Below are positions 17,099 to 24,826 of a DNA stretch of 64,000 nucleotides, piece by piece. Origin of the DNA: Aequorivita capsosiphonis DSM 23843 (lineage in GTDB: Bacteria > Bacteroidota > Bacteroidia > Flavobacteriales > Flavobacteriaceae); contig NZ_AUBG01000015.1 of assembly GCF_000429125.1 (NCBI RefSeq), positions 1 to 64,000 on the forward strand, in the 5' to 3' direction. The notes below the pieces were generated by a model. It had not been told where the DNA came from, searched no databases, and worked only from the letters and a program-made list of their open reading frames with translations. The position numbers were made by a program, and so were the translations under genes. The stretch's first letter is position 1. Each line of letters opens with the position of its first letter.

Positions 17099-18337
17099 TT
17101 AAAAGTAACTACTGAAGCCCATATACCAAGTGGCGGCTCTTTCGGCTGGATTATTAATAATATCATTTTGCCATTCGTAGCGATAGTTAATTCTAAAAAC
17201 TGTTTTCGATGTAGGTCGAAAGCTAATTCCTGGGGTAATAGCAATAATTTGATCACCGATATTGGTATTTGTTGCTTCAAATTTTCCAACATTCCAATCT
17301 ACATAATCAAATCTTGCTGCAACATTAAAAGTAGCATCTTCCCATTCAAATATTTTCTTCTTATACACTGGTTGCACCACATCCATAAAAACACCGTGTT
17401 GCTTATTGCCGTACTGTGGCGTGTAAGTTTCAGGAGTTTGAACTCTTACAAATGCCGCTTCTCCAACTATATAAGTGCCGGTGGCTTTAATTGTCGTGTT
17501 CCAATCTATGGCAAATACGTCAACTCTGGCCTTATCTTCAATTTCTTCTCCATCATCTTCAAACTTATTGTAAACACCTCCCATATATGATAAACCAATC
17601 TCTCCTATCTTTCTGTTTTTAATTGCCAGTTTTCCAGAGAACATCGCTTTTCCACTAAAGTTTTCTTCAAATAAATCCTCTCCTTCTTTATAGGCTGGCA
17701 GAAAGGTTTTGTCTTCTTCATTGGAAATTATTTTACTGTTGAAACCATTGGTTAGATATGCTTCATATCCAAAAATCCAATTTCCAGAATAGGTTTTACC
17801 GTACATCCCAAAGCCTGCATTCGATTGGGTTGCAGCCAACATATTTACTGCTACATCTGGACGTTCCACAAATTCCCACTTTGGCCCATCGTGGTTTTCG
17901 TTAAATGCGCCGATGGGATTCATAACAATCCCACCTCTAAAATTAAACATAGGATGAAATGCTACATCAAGTGCGGCAAATTCTATGGCTACTTCTTTTC
18001 CGCCGTCTTCAAATTCTATTTCGGTTAAAAACTTAACTCTTTCTGAAATGGAAGCTGCCATAAAAATCGTTAATCGTCTGGCTTGAAAAGATAAGCCTTC
18101 AGATATTCCCTCTTCGGTTCTATGCATTGTATTTGCTTCCAAATATCCTCCTAATGCTACTGGAACTTTATCAAATTTCAGGGAAGGTCTGCTAAAAACG
18201 GCATCCATATTTAAGTGGTTGTCATCATTAGAATTCTCCTGTTCGGTTTCATATTCTTGGGCGAGTAAATTCCCCACACAGAAAAAACTAAATAAAAGAA
18301 GACTTGCTTTAAGATAGTTCGATGTAAATATTTTCAT
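17099..18337 (-). CDS. Outer-membrane beta-barrel porin, OprO/OprP-like
   Basis: A 412-aa protein with a signal peptide (MKIFTSNYLK, cut after LLAQ) and a C-terminal Phe ending GFSSYF, the mark of an outer-membrane barrel. Alternating strands with aromatic girdles run throughout: ALGGYLEANTMHR, RRLTIFMAASISERVKFLTEIEFEDG, FNFRGGIVMNPIGAFNENHDGP, and ITPGISFRPTSKTVFRINYRYEWQ. The motif RGGIVMNPIGAFN recalls phosphate-selective-porin-like barrels, but the solute is not known. Its ATG lies inside the 3' end of the Rieske gene (29-nt overlap), so the two are translationally coupled as the last genes of a three-gene operon. Confidence 0.82.
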   Translation of the reverse strand: MKIFTSNYLKASLLLFSFFCVGNLLAQEYETEQENSNDDNHLNMDAVFSRPSLKFDKVPVALGGYLEANTMHRTEEGISEGLSFQARRLTIFMAASISERVKFLTEIEFEDGGKEVAIEFAALDVAFHPMFNFRGGIVMNPIGAFNENHDGPKWEFVERPDVAVNMLAATQSNAGFGMYGKTYSGNWIFGYEAYLTNGFNSKIISNEEDKTFLPAYKEGEDLFEENFSGKAMFSGKLAIKNRKIGEIGLSYMGGVYNKFEDDGEEIEDKARVDVFAIDWNTTIKATGTYIVGEAAFVRVQTPETYTPQYGNKQHGVFMDVVQPVYKKKIFEWEDATFNVAARFDYVDWNVGKFEATNTNIGDQIIAITPGISFRPTSKTVFRINYRYEWQNDIINNPAERAATWYMGFSSYF

Positions 18338-18749
18338 TGTCGATTGTTGTTTTGTATGTTTTTAAATCTTGGTCGGCTGGACCTTCCAAAAGAGTTCCTT
18401 TAGCATCGAATTCACTACCGTGGCAAGGGCAGCTATAAATTCCTCCACCCACATTAAGCTCGCATCCACGATGTGTGCATTTCATTAGGGATGCACTGTA
18501 TTGATTCTCTCCTGTTTTATACAAACAGATAGGAAAACCTTCCGAAGTAGATTTTACCATTACAAAATCGCGATACGCGGTGCTGGACTTCTTTATAATT
18601 TTGAACTCAGAAAGAGGAACTACAAGTCGATTGTTTATCATATTGCTGGAAGCATAATAAATACTTTGGCAGGAGGTTAAAATCGCTGAAGCAAAGGGTA
18701 ATCCAACCAAAGCGACTCCACAAGTTTTTAAAAATTTTTTTCTGTCCAT
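18309..18749 (-). CDS. Rieske [2Fe-2S] lipoprotein
   Basis: A 146-aa electron carrier. The N-terminus MDRKKFLKTCG looks like a shortened export signal with lipobox LTSC, so it is a lipid-anchored periplasmic protein. The cluster motifs are CTHRGC and CPCHGSEFD, giving two Cys and two His ligands plus the extra Cys pair that forms the disulfide in high-potential Rieske proteins. The spacing between the two motifs is short. The ATG at 18749 is used because a longer version would need a TTG start inside the upstream gene. It begins 1 nt after the stop of the di-heme gene and overlaps the porin gene. It may relay electrons to or from the di-heme partner. Confidence 0.85.
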   Translation of the reverse strand: MDRKKFLKTCGVALVGLPFASAILTSCQSIYYASSNMINNRLVVPLSEFKIIKKSSTAYRDFVMVKSTSEGFPICLYKTGENQYSASLMKCTHRGCELNVGGGIYSCPCHGSEFDAKGTLLEGPADQDLKTYKTTIDNENIYIELS

Positions 18750-18750
18750 T

Positions 18751-19947
18751 TTATAAAGATTCAATGAAGGTTAAGAGTTGCTCTTTTTCGTGTTGACCTA
18801 AGTTTTGATAGCTGGTTCTTGAGTTTTGAGCTTCTCCTCCATGAAGTAATATGGCTTCTTCAATGCTTCTAGCTCTTCCATCGTGCATAAGGTAATACTC
18901 GCCTCCTTGCGAATCTTTAGCAAGACCGATTCCCCAAAGTGGAGCGGTTCTCCATTCGGAGGAAAAAGCATATCCCTCGGTATAACCGTCATCCAATTCA
19001 GGTCCCATATCGTGCAAAAGCAAATCGGTATAAGGATGGAACTCCTTATAAGAAATAGCCACAATAGGAGAGTATGATGTTCGTAAAGTTGGTTTATGGC
19101 AAGCAATACATTGTGCACTTTCAAACAATGTTGATCCAGCAATAACATCGGGATTGTCTTGATCGCGAGGTAACGGAGCTTTTAAGGTTTTTAAATAAAA
19201 TACCACGTCGTTAATAGTTGCTCTATCGATTTCTGGTTGCACTTTGTCACCACTATAGGTTTCATAAGGTTCGTAGAACGAGTTAATCCCGATATCCTGA
19301 TTATAAGCATCCGCAGTTTGTTGAAGTAAGTCATACATACCTGCTTTTTTTCCAAAGCGAGTAATGTATTTTCCATTTTCAGAAATTGTTCCTGTCCGGT
19401 CATTAACATAGTCTGGCCTATCATTCCAGTGCACGCGGCCACTAATACCGTCGCCATCCAAATCGTCGGGATCTGCCATTGCTAATAAATCTTCATCCGA
19501 AACCGCATCCAGAAATCCGAGACCTGTAACTATGGGCGCTATAAGATCCGCGTGAGGCACTCCAGGTGGCAATGTTTCGGGTTCATAACCAGGAATCGCT
19601 CGGTTCTGCAATTGTGGAGCGCCCTGATCTAAGTAATTTTTCACCCCTGGAAGGCCTTGTCCAAAACGGGTAAACTTTACGAAAGGATGTCCTTTTCCAT
19701 CTCCTGCATGACAACTAACGCAGCTGGTTCCGGTAAATATGGGGCCCAGCCCAGTTTCCACAGTAAATATTTGATCGTTAAAAGCCTTGTCGCCTTCTAT
19801 AAAACGTTTGGCTTCTGCTTGATTAAGATCTTCAACAGGCCCGTCCAACAATTCATATTCTTCTGGTTCTTGCGGACCTAAAGCTTCACAAGCAAACAGG
19901 AGAGGAATACAAATTAAAGCACCTAACAGATGTTTTTTGGTTTTCAT
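18751..19947 (-). CDS. Di-heme oxidoreductase-like lipoprotein (DUF1111 type)
   Basis: A 398-aa secreted protein with lipobox LFAC near residue 19 and two c-type heme sites, SCVSCH and QCIACH. The central stretch DPDDLDGDGISGRVHW, with Asp-rich metal-binding character, and LWGIGLAKDSQGGEYYLMHDGRARSIEEAI are characteristic of the putative di-heme peroxidase/thiol oxidoreductase family (DUF1111). The function in the family is not settled; some members sit beside imelysin in iron-uptake clusters, but here the partners are a Rieske protein and a porin. It is the first gene of the operon, with a near-consensus promoter 16 nt upstream. Confidence 0.85.
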   Translation of the reverse strand: MKTKKHLLGALICIPLLFACEALGPQEPEEYELLDGPVEDLNQAEAKRFIEGDKAFNDQIFTVETGLGPIFTGTSCVSCHAGDGKGHPFVKFTRFGQGLPGVKNYLDQGAPQLQNRAIPGYEPETLPPGVPHADLIAPIVTGLGFLDAVSDEDLLAMADPDDLDGDGISGRVHWNDRPDYVNDRTGTISENGKYITRFGKKAGMYDLLQQTADAYNQDIGINSFYEPYETYSGDKVQPEIDRATINDVVFYLKTLKAPLPRDQDNPDVIAGSTLFESAQCIACHKPTLRTSYSPIVAISYKEFHPYTDLLLHDMGPELDDGYTEGYAFSSEWRTAPLWGIGLAKDSQGGEYYLMHDGRARSIEEAILLHGGEAQNSRTSYQNLGQHEKEQLLTFIESL

Positions 19948-19953
19948 TATCTA

Positions 19954-19994
19954 TATTTTTAGGCAAAGCTAAAAATATTATTTGTTAAGGCAAA
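19954..19994 (-). promoter_or_regulatory. Promoter and overlapping dyad of the di-heme/Rieske/porin operon
   Basis: On the minus strand TTTG (19991-19994), 19 nt, then TAGCTTTG (19964-19971) is a textbook Bacteroidota promoter. A perfect 9-bp inverted repeat TATTTTTAG / CTAAAAATA with 6-nt spacer spans 19954-19977 and covers the -7 box, a position expected for a repressor site. The predicted leader is about 10 nt. Confidence 0.7.
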
Positions 19995-20236
19995 TAAAAT
20001 AATTCACTTAAGCTAACATATCTTTTGAACGAAAATATTAAACATTGAATTACAGATGAATACCATCAAAAGATTATTTTTAAATAACAAGGAATATCTT
20101 CTGCTTTATAGGAAAAGGAAGCAGTAAGAAACATATGTGAAATCTAAAAACTATAAATTCATTAATTTCTAAATGGTGTAAAAACCTAACCTATCAAAAA
20201 ATTGACTATCTTAGAAGTTCGCAAAAATTTGATATT

Positions 20237-20698
20237 ATGGGAATTAAAAGTTTTATGGGCAAAAGAGCAAAGCCCCAGAAAGGTACTTCGGAAAGAATAA
20301 AGGTCTCTGATTTTATGACTCGCAATCTAATTACATTCAGGCCAGAACAATCCATTATGGAAGTTATGGAAGTACTTTTGAAAAAGAGAATTTCTGGTGG
20401 CCCTGTTGTAAATGACAAAAATGAACTGGTTGGAATTATTTCCGAAGGAGATTGTTTAAAGGAACTGAGTGACTCCAGGTATCACAATCATCCCATGGAA
20501 GACGTAAAAGTGGAACGACACATGATTAAAAACGTTGACACCATTGATGGAGAAATGAACGTGCTGGACGCTGCCAACAAGTTTTTGGAGTCCAAACGCC
20601 GCCGTTTTCCAATTCTAGAAAATGGCAAACTTGTGGGACAGATAAGCCAAAGTGATGTATTACGTGCGGCTATGGAATTAAAAGGACAAACTTGGTAG
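20237..20698 (+). CDS. CBS-domain pair protein
   Basis: A 153-aa soluble protein made of two CBS domains. The first (about 22-80) contains VSDFMTRNLITFRPEQSIMEV and GGPVVNDKNELVGIISEGD, the second (85-150) IKNVDTIDGEMNVLDAANKF and RRFPILENGKLVGQISQSD. CBS pairs bind adenine nucleotides and regulate partner proteins; no effector domain is attached, so the partner is unknown. The N-terminal 20 residues are basic. It converges on the TMEM175-like gene with a shared hairpin at the stop codon. Confidence 0.88.
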   Translation: MGIKSFMGKRAKPQKGTSERIKVSDFMTRNLITFRPEQSIMEVMEVLLKKRISGGPVVNDKNELVGIISEGDCLKELSDSRYHNHPMEDVKVERHMIKNVDTIDGEMNVLDAANKFLESKRRRFPILENGKLVGQISQSDVLRAAMELKGQTW

Positions 20699-20708
20699 TT
20701 GTCCTTTT
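20680..20708. terminator. Bidirectional terminator between CBS and TMEM175 genes
   Basis: AAAGGACAAACT and AGTTGTCCTTT pair with one bulge around TGGT. The stem includes the CBS stop codon, with A and T runs on the two sides. Confidence 0.7.
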
Positions 20709-20717
20709 AAAATCATA

Positions 20718-21299
20718 TTATTGCTTTTCTTTAAAAATTAATTCTATCCGTTTATCGGGAATCAACCACATGAAAGCCACCAATACATATATGGCGCCAG
20801 CAATCCATGTATTGAAAAAAGACATGCTAATTGCGATAATGTAAAATAGTGGCGAAGCTTTCCCCTTTAAATCCTTTCCCAGTGATTTGGCCAACAAGGA
20901 ATCTTTTCCCTGCACAGCCAAGATACTTTTCTGCAAAATAAAATACGCAATTGCCGCCATTAAAAGAACGCCACCGTACATTGCCATGGGCAGTTTAGCG
21001 AAGTGATTTTCTCCCATCCAACCTGTTACAAAAGGAATTAAGGAAAGCCAAAACAACAAATGAAGGTTCGCCCAAAGTATTCCACCACTTACTTTTTCTA
21101 CGGTATACATCATGTGGTGATGATTGTTCCAATAAATTCCAACATAAATAAAACTAAGTACATAACTAGAGAATACGGGCAACACAGATTTTAGTGATTG
21201 CAAATCCGTTCCCTCAGGAACCTTCAGTTCCAACACCATAATTGTAATTATTATGGCCAGCACACCATCGCTAAAAGCTTCTAATCTATTACTGTTCAT
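20718..21299 (-). CDS. TMEM175/DUF1211-type cation channel subunit
   Basis: A 193-aa integral membrane protein with six hydrophobic segments. The first helix carries the family signature RLEAFSDGVLAIIITIMVLE (FSDG motif), and IYWNNHHHMM is also typical of the family. Bacterial members form tetrameric potassium-leaning channels. Length fits the single-repeat bacterial form. It is an isolated minus-strand gene. Confidence 0.9.
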   Translation of the reverse strand: MNSNRLEAFSDGVLAIIITIMVLELKVPEGTDLQSLKSVLPVFSSYVLSFIYVGIYWNNHHHMMYTVEKVSGGILWANLHLLFWLSLIPFVTGWMGENHFAKLPMAMYGGVLLMAAIAYFILQKSILAVQGKDSLLAKSLGKDLKGKASPLFYIIAISMSFFNTWIAGAIYVLVAFMWLIPDKRIELIFKEKQ

Positions 21300-21498
21300 T
21301 CTTTACGAATAATTAATATTATGATAATATTACCACAATCTTTTTATTAAAAACGAAATTAAAATAAGGCAAATTTGCCATTATTTCATTATTTAACTGT
21401 TTTTATTAAACCGTTAATAAATATTTAACTTGAAATAGAAAACCATGTATCCCTCCCTTACGTAAATTTAACAATTAACTCTAAAAACAAAAACTATT

Positions 21499-22248
21499 AT
21501 GAAAAACAAAGTGAAAGTAAGTGAAGTAGGATCCATCAAGAATGGACGACGTCGATTCCTGAAATTGAGCGGAGCAGCCGTTGTAGGATCAGGTATTTTA
21601 TTGATGGCAGGTTGTAGTGATGATGACGATGCGCCATTGCCTCCAAACGGAATTTTCGATTTAGGCACAGGTGACCTCGGAGTACTTAATTATGCATATG
21701 CTCTTGAGCAACTAGAAGCAGATTTCTACACAAGAGTTGTAAATAATGCAAATTTTAGAAGTGCATTTAGCGAGAATGAACAAGAAGTAATGACAGATTT
21801 ATATTACCATGAAGTAATTCACCGTGATTTCTTCAAAACAGCAATCGGAGCTGCAGTAGGTAATGATGAGAGTTTAATGCTTCCTATTTTGGAATTTGAT
21901 TATGCCGGTCTGGATTTTTCAAACCGTGATACAGTTCTAGCCACATCCCAATCTCTTGAGGATACAGGGGTAAGAGCTTATAATGGCGCAGGAAAACTTC
22001 TTAGCGATCCAGGTTATCTATTAATTGCAGGAAAAATTGTTTCGGTGGAAGCAAGACATGCTTCTGCAATAAGAAATATAATTGCCACAGGAACAATTGA
22101 TGGAAGCAGCTCCAGTGCTTTTGCAGGTGATGATGTAATCGATCCCGTAACAGGTTTAGGACAAGCATTTCCTCCAAAAGAGATCATTGCTGCCGCAGGT
22201 GGTTTTATTACCACTCCTTTTACCTACATGGAACAGGGCGTTGGATAG
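21499..22248 (+). CDS. Ferritin-like domain lipoprotein, first of two
   Basis: A 249-aa exported protein. GRRRFLKLSG at residues 15-25 is a twin-arginine-like signal and LLMAGC gives a lipobox, so it is probably Tat-exported and lipid anchored. The mature part has a ferritin-like four-helix bundle (PF13668 type): LNYAYALEQLEADFYTRVV and HEVIHRDFFKTAIG in one half, LEDTGVRAYNGAGKLL and VSVEARHASAIRNIIATG in the other. Carboxylate/His pairs (EQLEADFY, YHEVIH, VEARHAS) could bind metal. The function is not established. It is followed at 44 nt by a paralogue. Confidence 0.8.
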   Translation: MKNKVKVSEVGSIKNGRRRFLKLSGAAVVGSGILLMAGCSDDDDAPLPPNGIFDLGTGDLGVLNYAYALEQLEADFYTRVVNNANFRSAFSENEQEVMTDLYYHEVIHRDFFKTAIGAAVGNDESLMLPILEFDYAGLDFSNRDTVLATSQSLEDTGVRAYNGAGKLLSDPGYLLIAGKIVSVEARHASAIRNIIATGTIDGSSSSAFAGDDVIDPVTGLGQAFPPKEIIAAAGGFITTPFTYMEQGVG

Positions 22249-22292
22249 GTCATAAATTTAATTAATCATTTTTCAAATTTAAAAAACATATT

Positions 22293-23117
22293 ATGAATAT
22301 TATAAAAATTATGGATCACCTTTCTGATAGTGAACTTTTGAACAAGAAAGGTTCAAGACGTGATTCCTTCGATCAATTAAGAACATTGGGTAAAAACCTT
22401 GCTGTAGCTTCTATTCCTTTTGGATTGGCAGCAACAAGCTCAAAAACAAGAGCAGCGACCATGGCTATGCCAGCATCATTTATGATGGCTTCTCCTACTG
22501 AGATTTTGAATTTCGCACTCGCGTTGGAATATTTAGAACGCAATTTCTACCAAATGGGTTTAGATACCTCTGGTTTAATTCCAAGTGAAGACCAAGCTGT
22601 CTTCGCACAAATCTCAAAACACGAAACTTCACATGTTGACTTTTTATTAGCAGCATTAGGTGATGATGCCATAGAGGAACCTACTTTTGACTTCACGGGA
22701 GCACCTGGTGGTTTGAACTTAGATACTTTCAGCAATTATCAAACTTTTATGGCTTTGGCCCAAGGTTTTGAAGATACAGGTGTTCGTGCATACAAGGGAC
22801 AAGCTGGAGGACTTATTGATGACGATGCGCTGCTAACCTATGCGCTCCAGATACATTCAGTAGAAGCGCAACACGCTTCACAAGTTAGAAGAATGCGAGG
22901 CGAAAAAGGTTGGATAACAAAATCTGAAAACACTTTACCAAGTGCTTTTGATGCAATCTATCAAGGTTCAACTCCCGAAAGTAATTTAACCCAAGGAGGC
23001 GTGAACTTAAGCGGCATGTTTAACAGTGTTGGTGGTGACAAGGCTGTAACGGAATCCTTTGACGAGCCACTGACGATGGATGAAGTTAATGCTATTGCAA
23101 GTATTTTTATTGTTTAA
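22293..23117 (+). CDS. Ferritin-like domain protein, second of two
   Basis: A 274-aa paralogue of the preceding protein, with the same helix motifs: LNFALALEYLERNFYQMGL, ISKHETSHVDFLLAALG, FEDTGVRAYKGQAGGLI and IHSVEAQHASQVRRMRG. The N-terminus has a hydrophobic stretch (LAVASIPFGLAATSS) without a clear twin-arginine or lipobox, so its location is less certain. The two genes form an operon closed by a long hairpin. Tandem pairs of this family are common in Bacteroidota, sometimes near stress functions. Confidence 0.8.
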   Translation: MNIIKIMDHLSDSELLNKKGSRRDSFDQLRTLGKNLAVASIPFGLAATSSKTRAATMAMPASFMMASPTEILNFALALEYLERNFYQMGLDTSGLIPSEDQAVFAQISKHETSHVDFLLAALGDDAIEEPTFDFTGAPGGLNLDTFSNYQTFMALAQGFEDTGVRAYKGQAGGLIDDDALLTYALQIHSVEAQHASQVRRMRGEKGWITKSENTLPSAFDAIYQGSTPESNLTQGGVNLSGMFNSVGGDKAVTESFDEPLTMDEVNAIASIFIV

Positions 23118-23140
23118 TAAACGCTTGCAATTTAGAATAA

Positions 23141-23185
23141 AAAATGAAGTTGGTTCAAAATGTACTTTTGAATCAACTTCATTTT
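23141..23185 (+). terminator. Strong terminator of the ferritin-like operon
   Basis: A 20-bp stem with one G-T pair (AAAATGAAGTTGGTTCAAAA against TTTTGAATCAACTTCATTTT) and loop TGTAC, 23 nt after the stop codon. Confidence 0.88.
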
Positions 23186-23662
23186 GCTTTTGAGCCTATA
23201 AAAATCTAGTAATAATCTCGCAAGCTTATAATATTTTTCAAAATCTGCCCCATTATTGTCCTGTCAATAGTTATTTTAATAATAAGATTTCTGATGCTTA
23301 TGCTTCACACCTTCTCTCAAATCGAGATTTATTCACCGCTAAAAATTAAGAAAATCATAAACAAATTCTTCAATAATTCTGGAAATCATTTAGACTTTTA
23401 AATTTAATCTATTTCAAAACGAGATAATTTCAACATTTTTCAGAAAAACCCTATTCTGTCTTTCATTTTTAAGGAATCGTCTAAGTGTAAGTCATAACAG
23501 TAATATCCAACAATCATATTCAATTACAAACGCTTACAAACAACTATAAACGAAAGTAAGTGATTAACAACCAACTAACATTTGGAAGCTCTCCTAAGTT
23601 TGTCCTGTCGGATATAATGAACTTCGATAGTATCAATTGTTTAATCTTAAAAATTAGAAATC
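23186..23662. other. Intergenic region upstream of the short SSB gene
   Basis: This 477-nt AT-rich stretch has no plausible ORF. A promoter box lies at 23595-23602. A direct word TGTCCTGTC recurs at 23260 and 23601. Nothing else recognised; a small RNA cannot be excluded. Confidence 0.45.
23595..23602 (+). promoter_or_regulatory. TAAGTTTG -7 box of the SSB gene
   Basis: An exact TAnnTTTG box 60 nt before the ATG, giving a leader of about 54 nt. The nearest TTG (23582-23584) is too close to be the -33 element. Confidence 0.5.
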
Positions 23663-23995
23663 ATGAACGCACTTAGAAACAAAGTACAGTTGATTGGAAG
23701 ATTGGGTCAAGACCCAGAAATCGTAACTTTTGCCGATGGCAACAAAATGGCTAAATTTTCAATGGCCACAGATGATAGTTACAAAGACAAGGAAGGTCAA
23801 AAAGTTGAACGCGCCTATTGGCACAATGTAGTTGTAAGAGGCGGCCTAGTAAAGGTAGTAGAAACTTATGTTACCAAAGGACAGGAAATTGCCATAGAGG
23901 GCAAATTAACCAACCGCTCTTGGGAGGACAAAGAAGGAAACAAGCATTATATAACAGAAGTGTTTTGTAATGAGTTGCTAATGTTGAGCAAATAG
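23663..23995 (+). CDS. ssb: Short single-stranded DNA-binding protein without acidic tail
   Basis: A 110-aa OB-fold protein. LRNKVQLIGRLGQDPEI opens the fold, KMAKFSMATDDSYKD and YWHNVVVRGGLVKVVETYVTKGQEIAIEGKLTNRSWEDKEG give the strands and DNA-binding aromatics. It stops at CNELLMLSK, directly after the fold, and lacks the Gly/Pro linker and DDDIPF-like acidic tip that recruits repair partners in the housekeeping SSB. It is therefore likely an accessory SSB, though a second SSB gene is not visible here. It precedes the GIY-YIG gene and repeats. Confidence 0.88.
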   Translation: MNALRNKVQLIGRLGQDPEIVTFADGNKMAKFSMATDDSYKDKEGQKVERAYWHNVVVRGGLVKVVETYVTKGQEIAIEGKLTNRSWEDKEGNKHYITEVFCNELLMLSK

Positions 23996-24002
23996 TGTTT
24001 GT

Positions 24003-24060
24003 GTCCTCGGCGCTGCTGGGACACCGGAGACTGTTCCGGTGTACGAGCGGAGCCGAGGAC
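24003..24060 (+). repeat. Compound palindrome of the GAGCGGAGCCGAGG family
   Basis: Outer arms GTCCTCGGC / GCCGAGGAC (9 bp) enclose inner arms ACACCGGA / TCCGGTGT (8 bp) with loop GACTGT. It starts 8 nt after the SSB stop and 39 nt before the GIY-YIG ATG. The right half CGAGCGGAGCCGAGG recurs at 24411-24435 and, degenerate, at 46704, 49781 and 27213. It may also end SSB transcription. Confidence 0.75.
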
Positions 24061-24098
24061 TATTTTAATATCTTTTATAATCATCTTGATTCAATATT

Positions 24099-24455
24099 AT
24101 GCCAACTGGATATATGTATATTCTTAAATGTCATGAGGACACCTATTATACGGGAAGCACAATAGATTTGATGCAACGGTTTTTAGAACATCAAAGTGGG
24201 CATGGAGCTAATTACACAGTTAAAAGGCTTCCAGTATTACTTTTTTATTTTGAAGAATATCCTCGGATCGAATTAGCATTTCATCGTGAAAAACAGGTGC
24301 AGAATTGGAATCGAAAAAAGAAAGAAGCACTCGTATTTAAAAAATATAAGGAATTACATCAATTGTCGGTTTGCAAAAACAATTCTCATTGCTCAAACAA
24401 AACCACTGGATCCCCGAGCGGAGCCGAGGGGGACGAAAGCAAAGAAATAAATTGA
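24099..24455 (+). CDS. Small GIY-YIG nuclease with repeat-derived C-terminal tail
   Basis: A 118-aa protein with the GIY-YIG motif in the form YMYILKCHEDTYYTGST (5-21), then Arg27 and HxS/GHG, and a Glu in EYPRIELAFHREKQVQNWNRKKKEAL, matching UPF0213/YhbQ-like stand-alone nucleases. Residues about 103-118 (GSPSGAEGDESKEIN) are not part of the fold: they are encoded by a copy of the GAGCGGAGCCGAGG repeat. A second, truncated copy of the gene follows immediately. The substrate is unknown; members of this family are often multi-copy in Flavobacteriia. Confidence 0.85.
   Translation: MPTGYMYILKCHEDTYYTGSTIDLMQRFLEHQSGHGANYTVKRLPVLLFYFEEYPRIELAFHREKQVQNWNRKKKEALVFKKYKELHQLSVCKNNSHCSNKTTGSPSGAEGDESKEIN
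24411..24435 (+). repeat. GAGCGGAGCCGAGG repeat inside the GIY-YIG 3' end
   Basis: TCCCCGAGCGGAGCCGAGGG shares its 14-nt core with the palindrome at 24003-24060 and encodes GSPSGAEG in the nuclease tail. Confidence 0.65.
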
Positions 24456-24654
24456 AAGATTACCAGTTCATTTAATATATGTTGAAATTTTCACAAGAAT
24501 AGATCACGCTTATGAAAGAGAACACCGACTAAAAAGATGGTCTAGAAAAAAGAAAGAAGCTCTCACAAATGGACAATTAATAGAACCAACAACTCTTTCA
24601 AAAAAGAAATTTACAATCAAAGTGGCTCGAATGATTTCTCATTCACAATGTTAA
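24454..24654 (+). pseudogene. Truncated second GIY-YIG nuclease (3' half)
   Basis: A 67-codon frame without a start translates to RLPVHLIYVEIFTRIDHAYE and continues RLKRWSRKKKEALTNG. It aligns with the C-terminal half of the intact gene (KRLPVLLFYFEEYPRIELAF and QNWNRKKKEAL) and ends at TAA 24652. The GIY-YIG half is missing, with an in-frame TAA just upstream. It begins exactly at the stop codon of the intact gene, so a recombination between tandem copies is likely. Confidence 0.8.
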
Positions 24655-24740
24655 TGGAAAAGAACAATCAAAGATCCCTGAGTGATTACAGTATATTCCA
24701 ATGTTTAATTAAAAGAACAGTCAAAGGTTCTTGAGTGATT
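24646..24740 (+). repeat. Two direct repeats of a 42-nt GIY-YIG 3'-end segment
   Basis: Copies at 24646-24687 and 24699-24740 both run CAATGTT...AAAAGAACA, TCAAAG, then TGAGTGATT, with a handful of mismatches. The words GATCCCTGAGTGA look like decayed forms of the GATCCCCGAGCGG repeat at 24410. Beyond them, 24741-24826 shows only AT-rich sequence leading to recQ. Confidence 0.6.
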
Positions 24741-24826
24741 TTTGTTATACTTGGCAAAGCCAAGAATTATAAAAATCATACCTAAGGGTCGGAACAAACG
24801 CAATAATTATTCTTAATTTTACCAGT

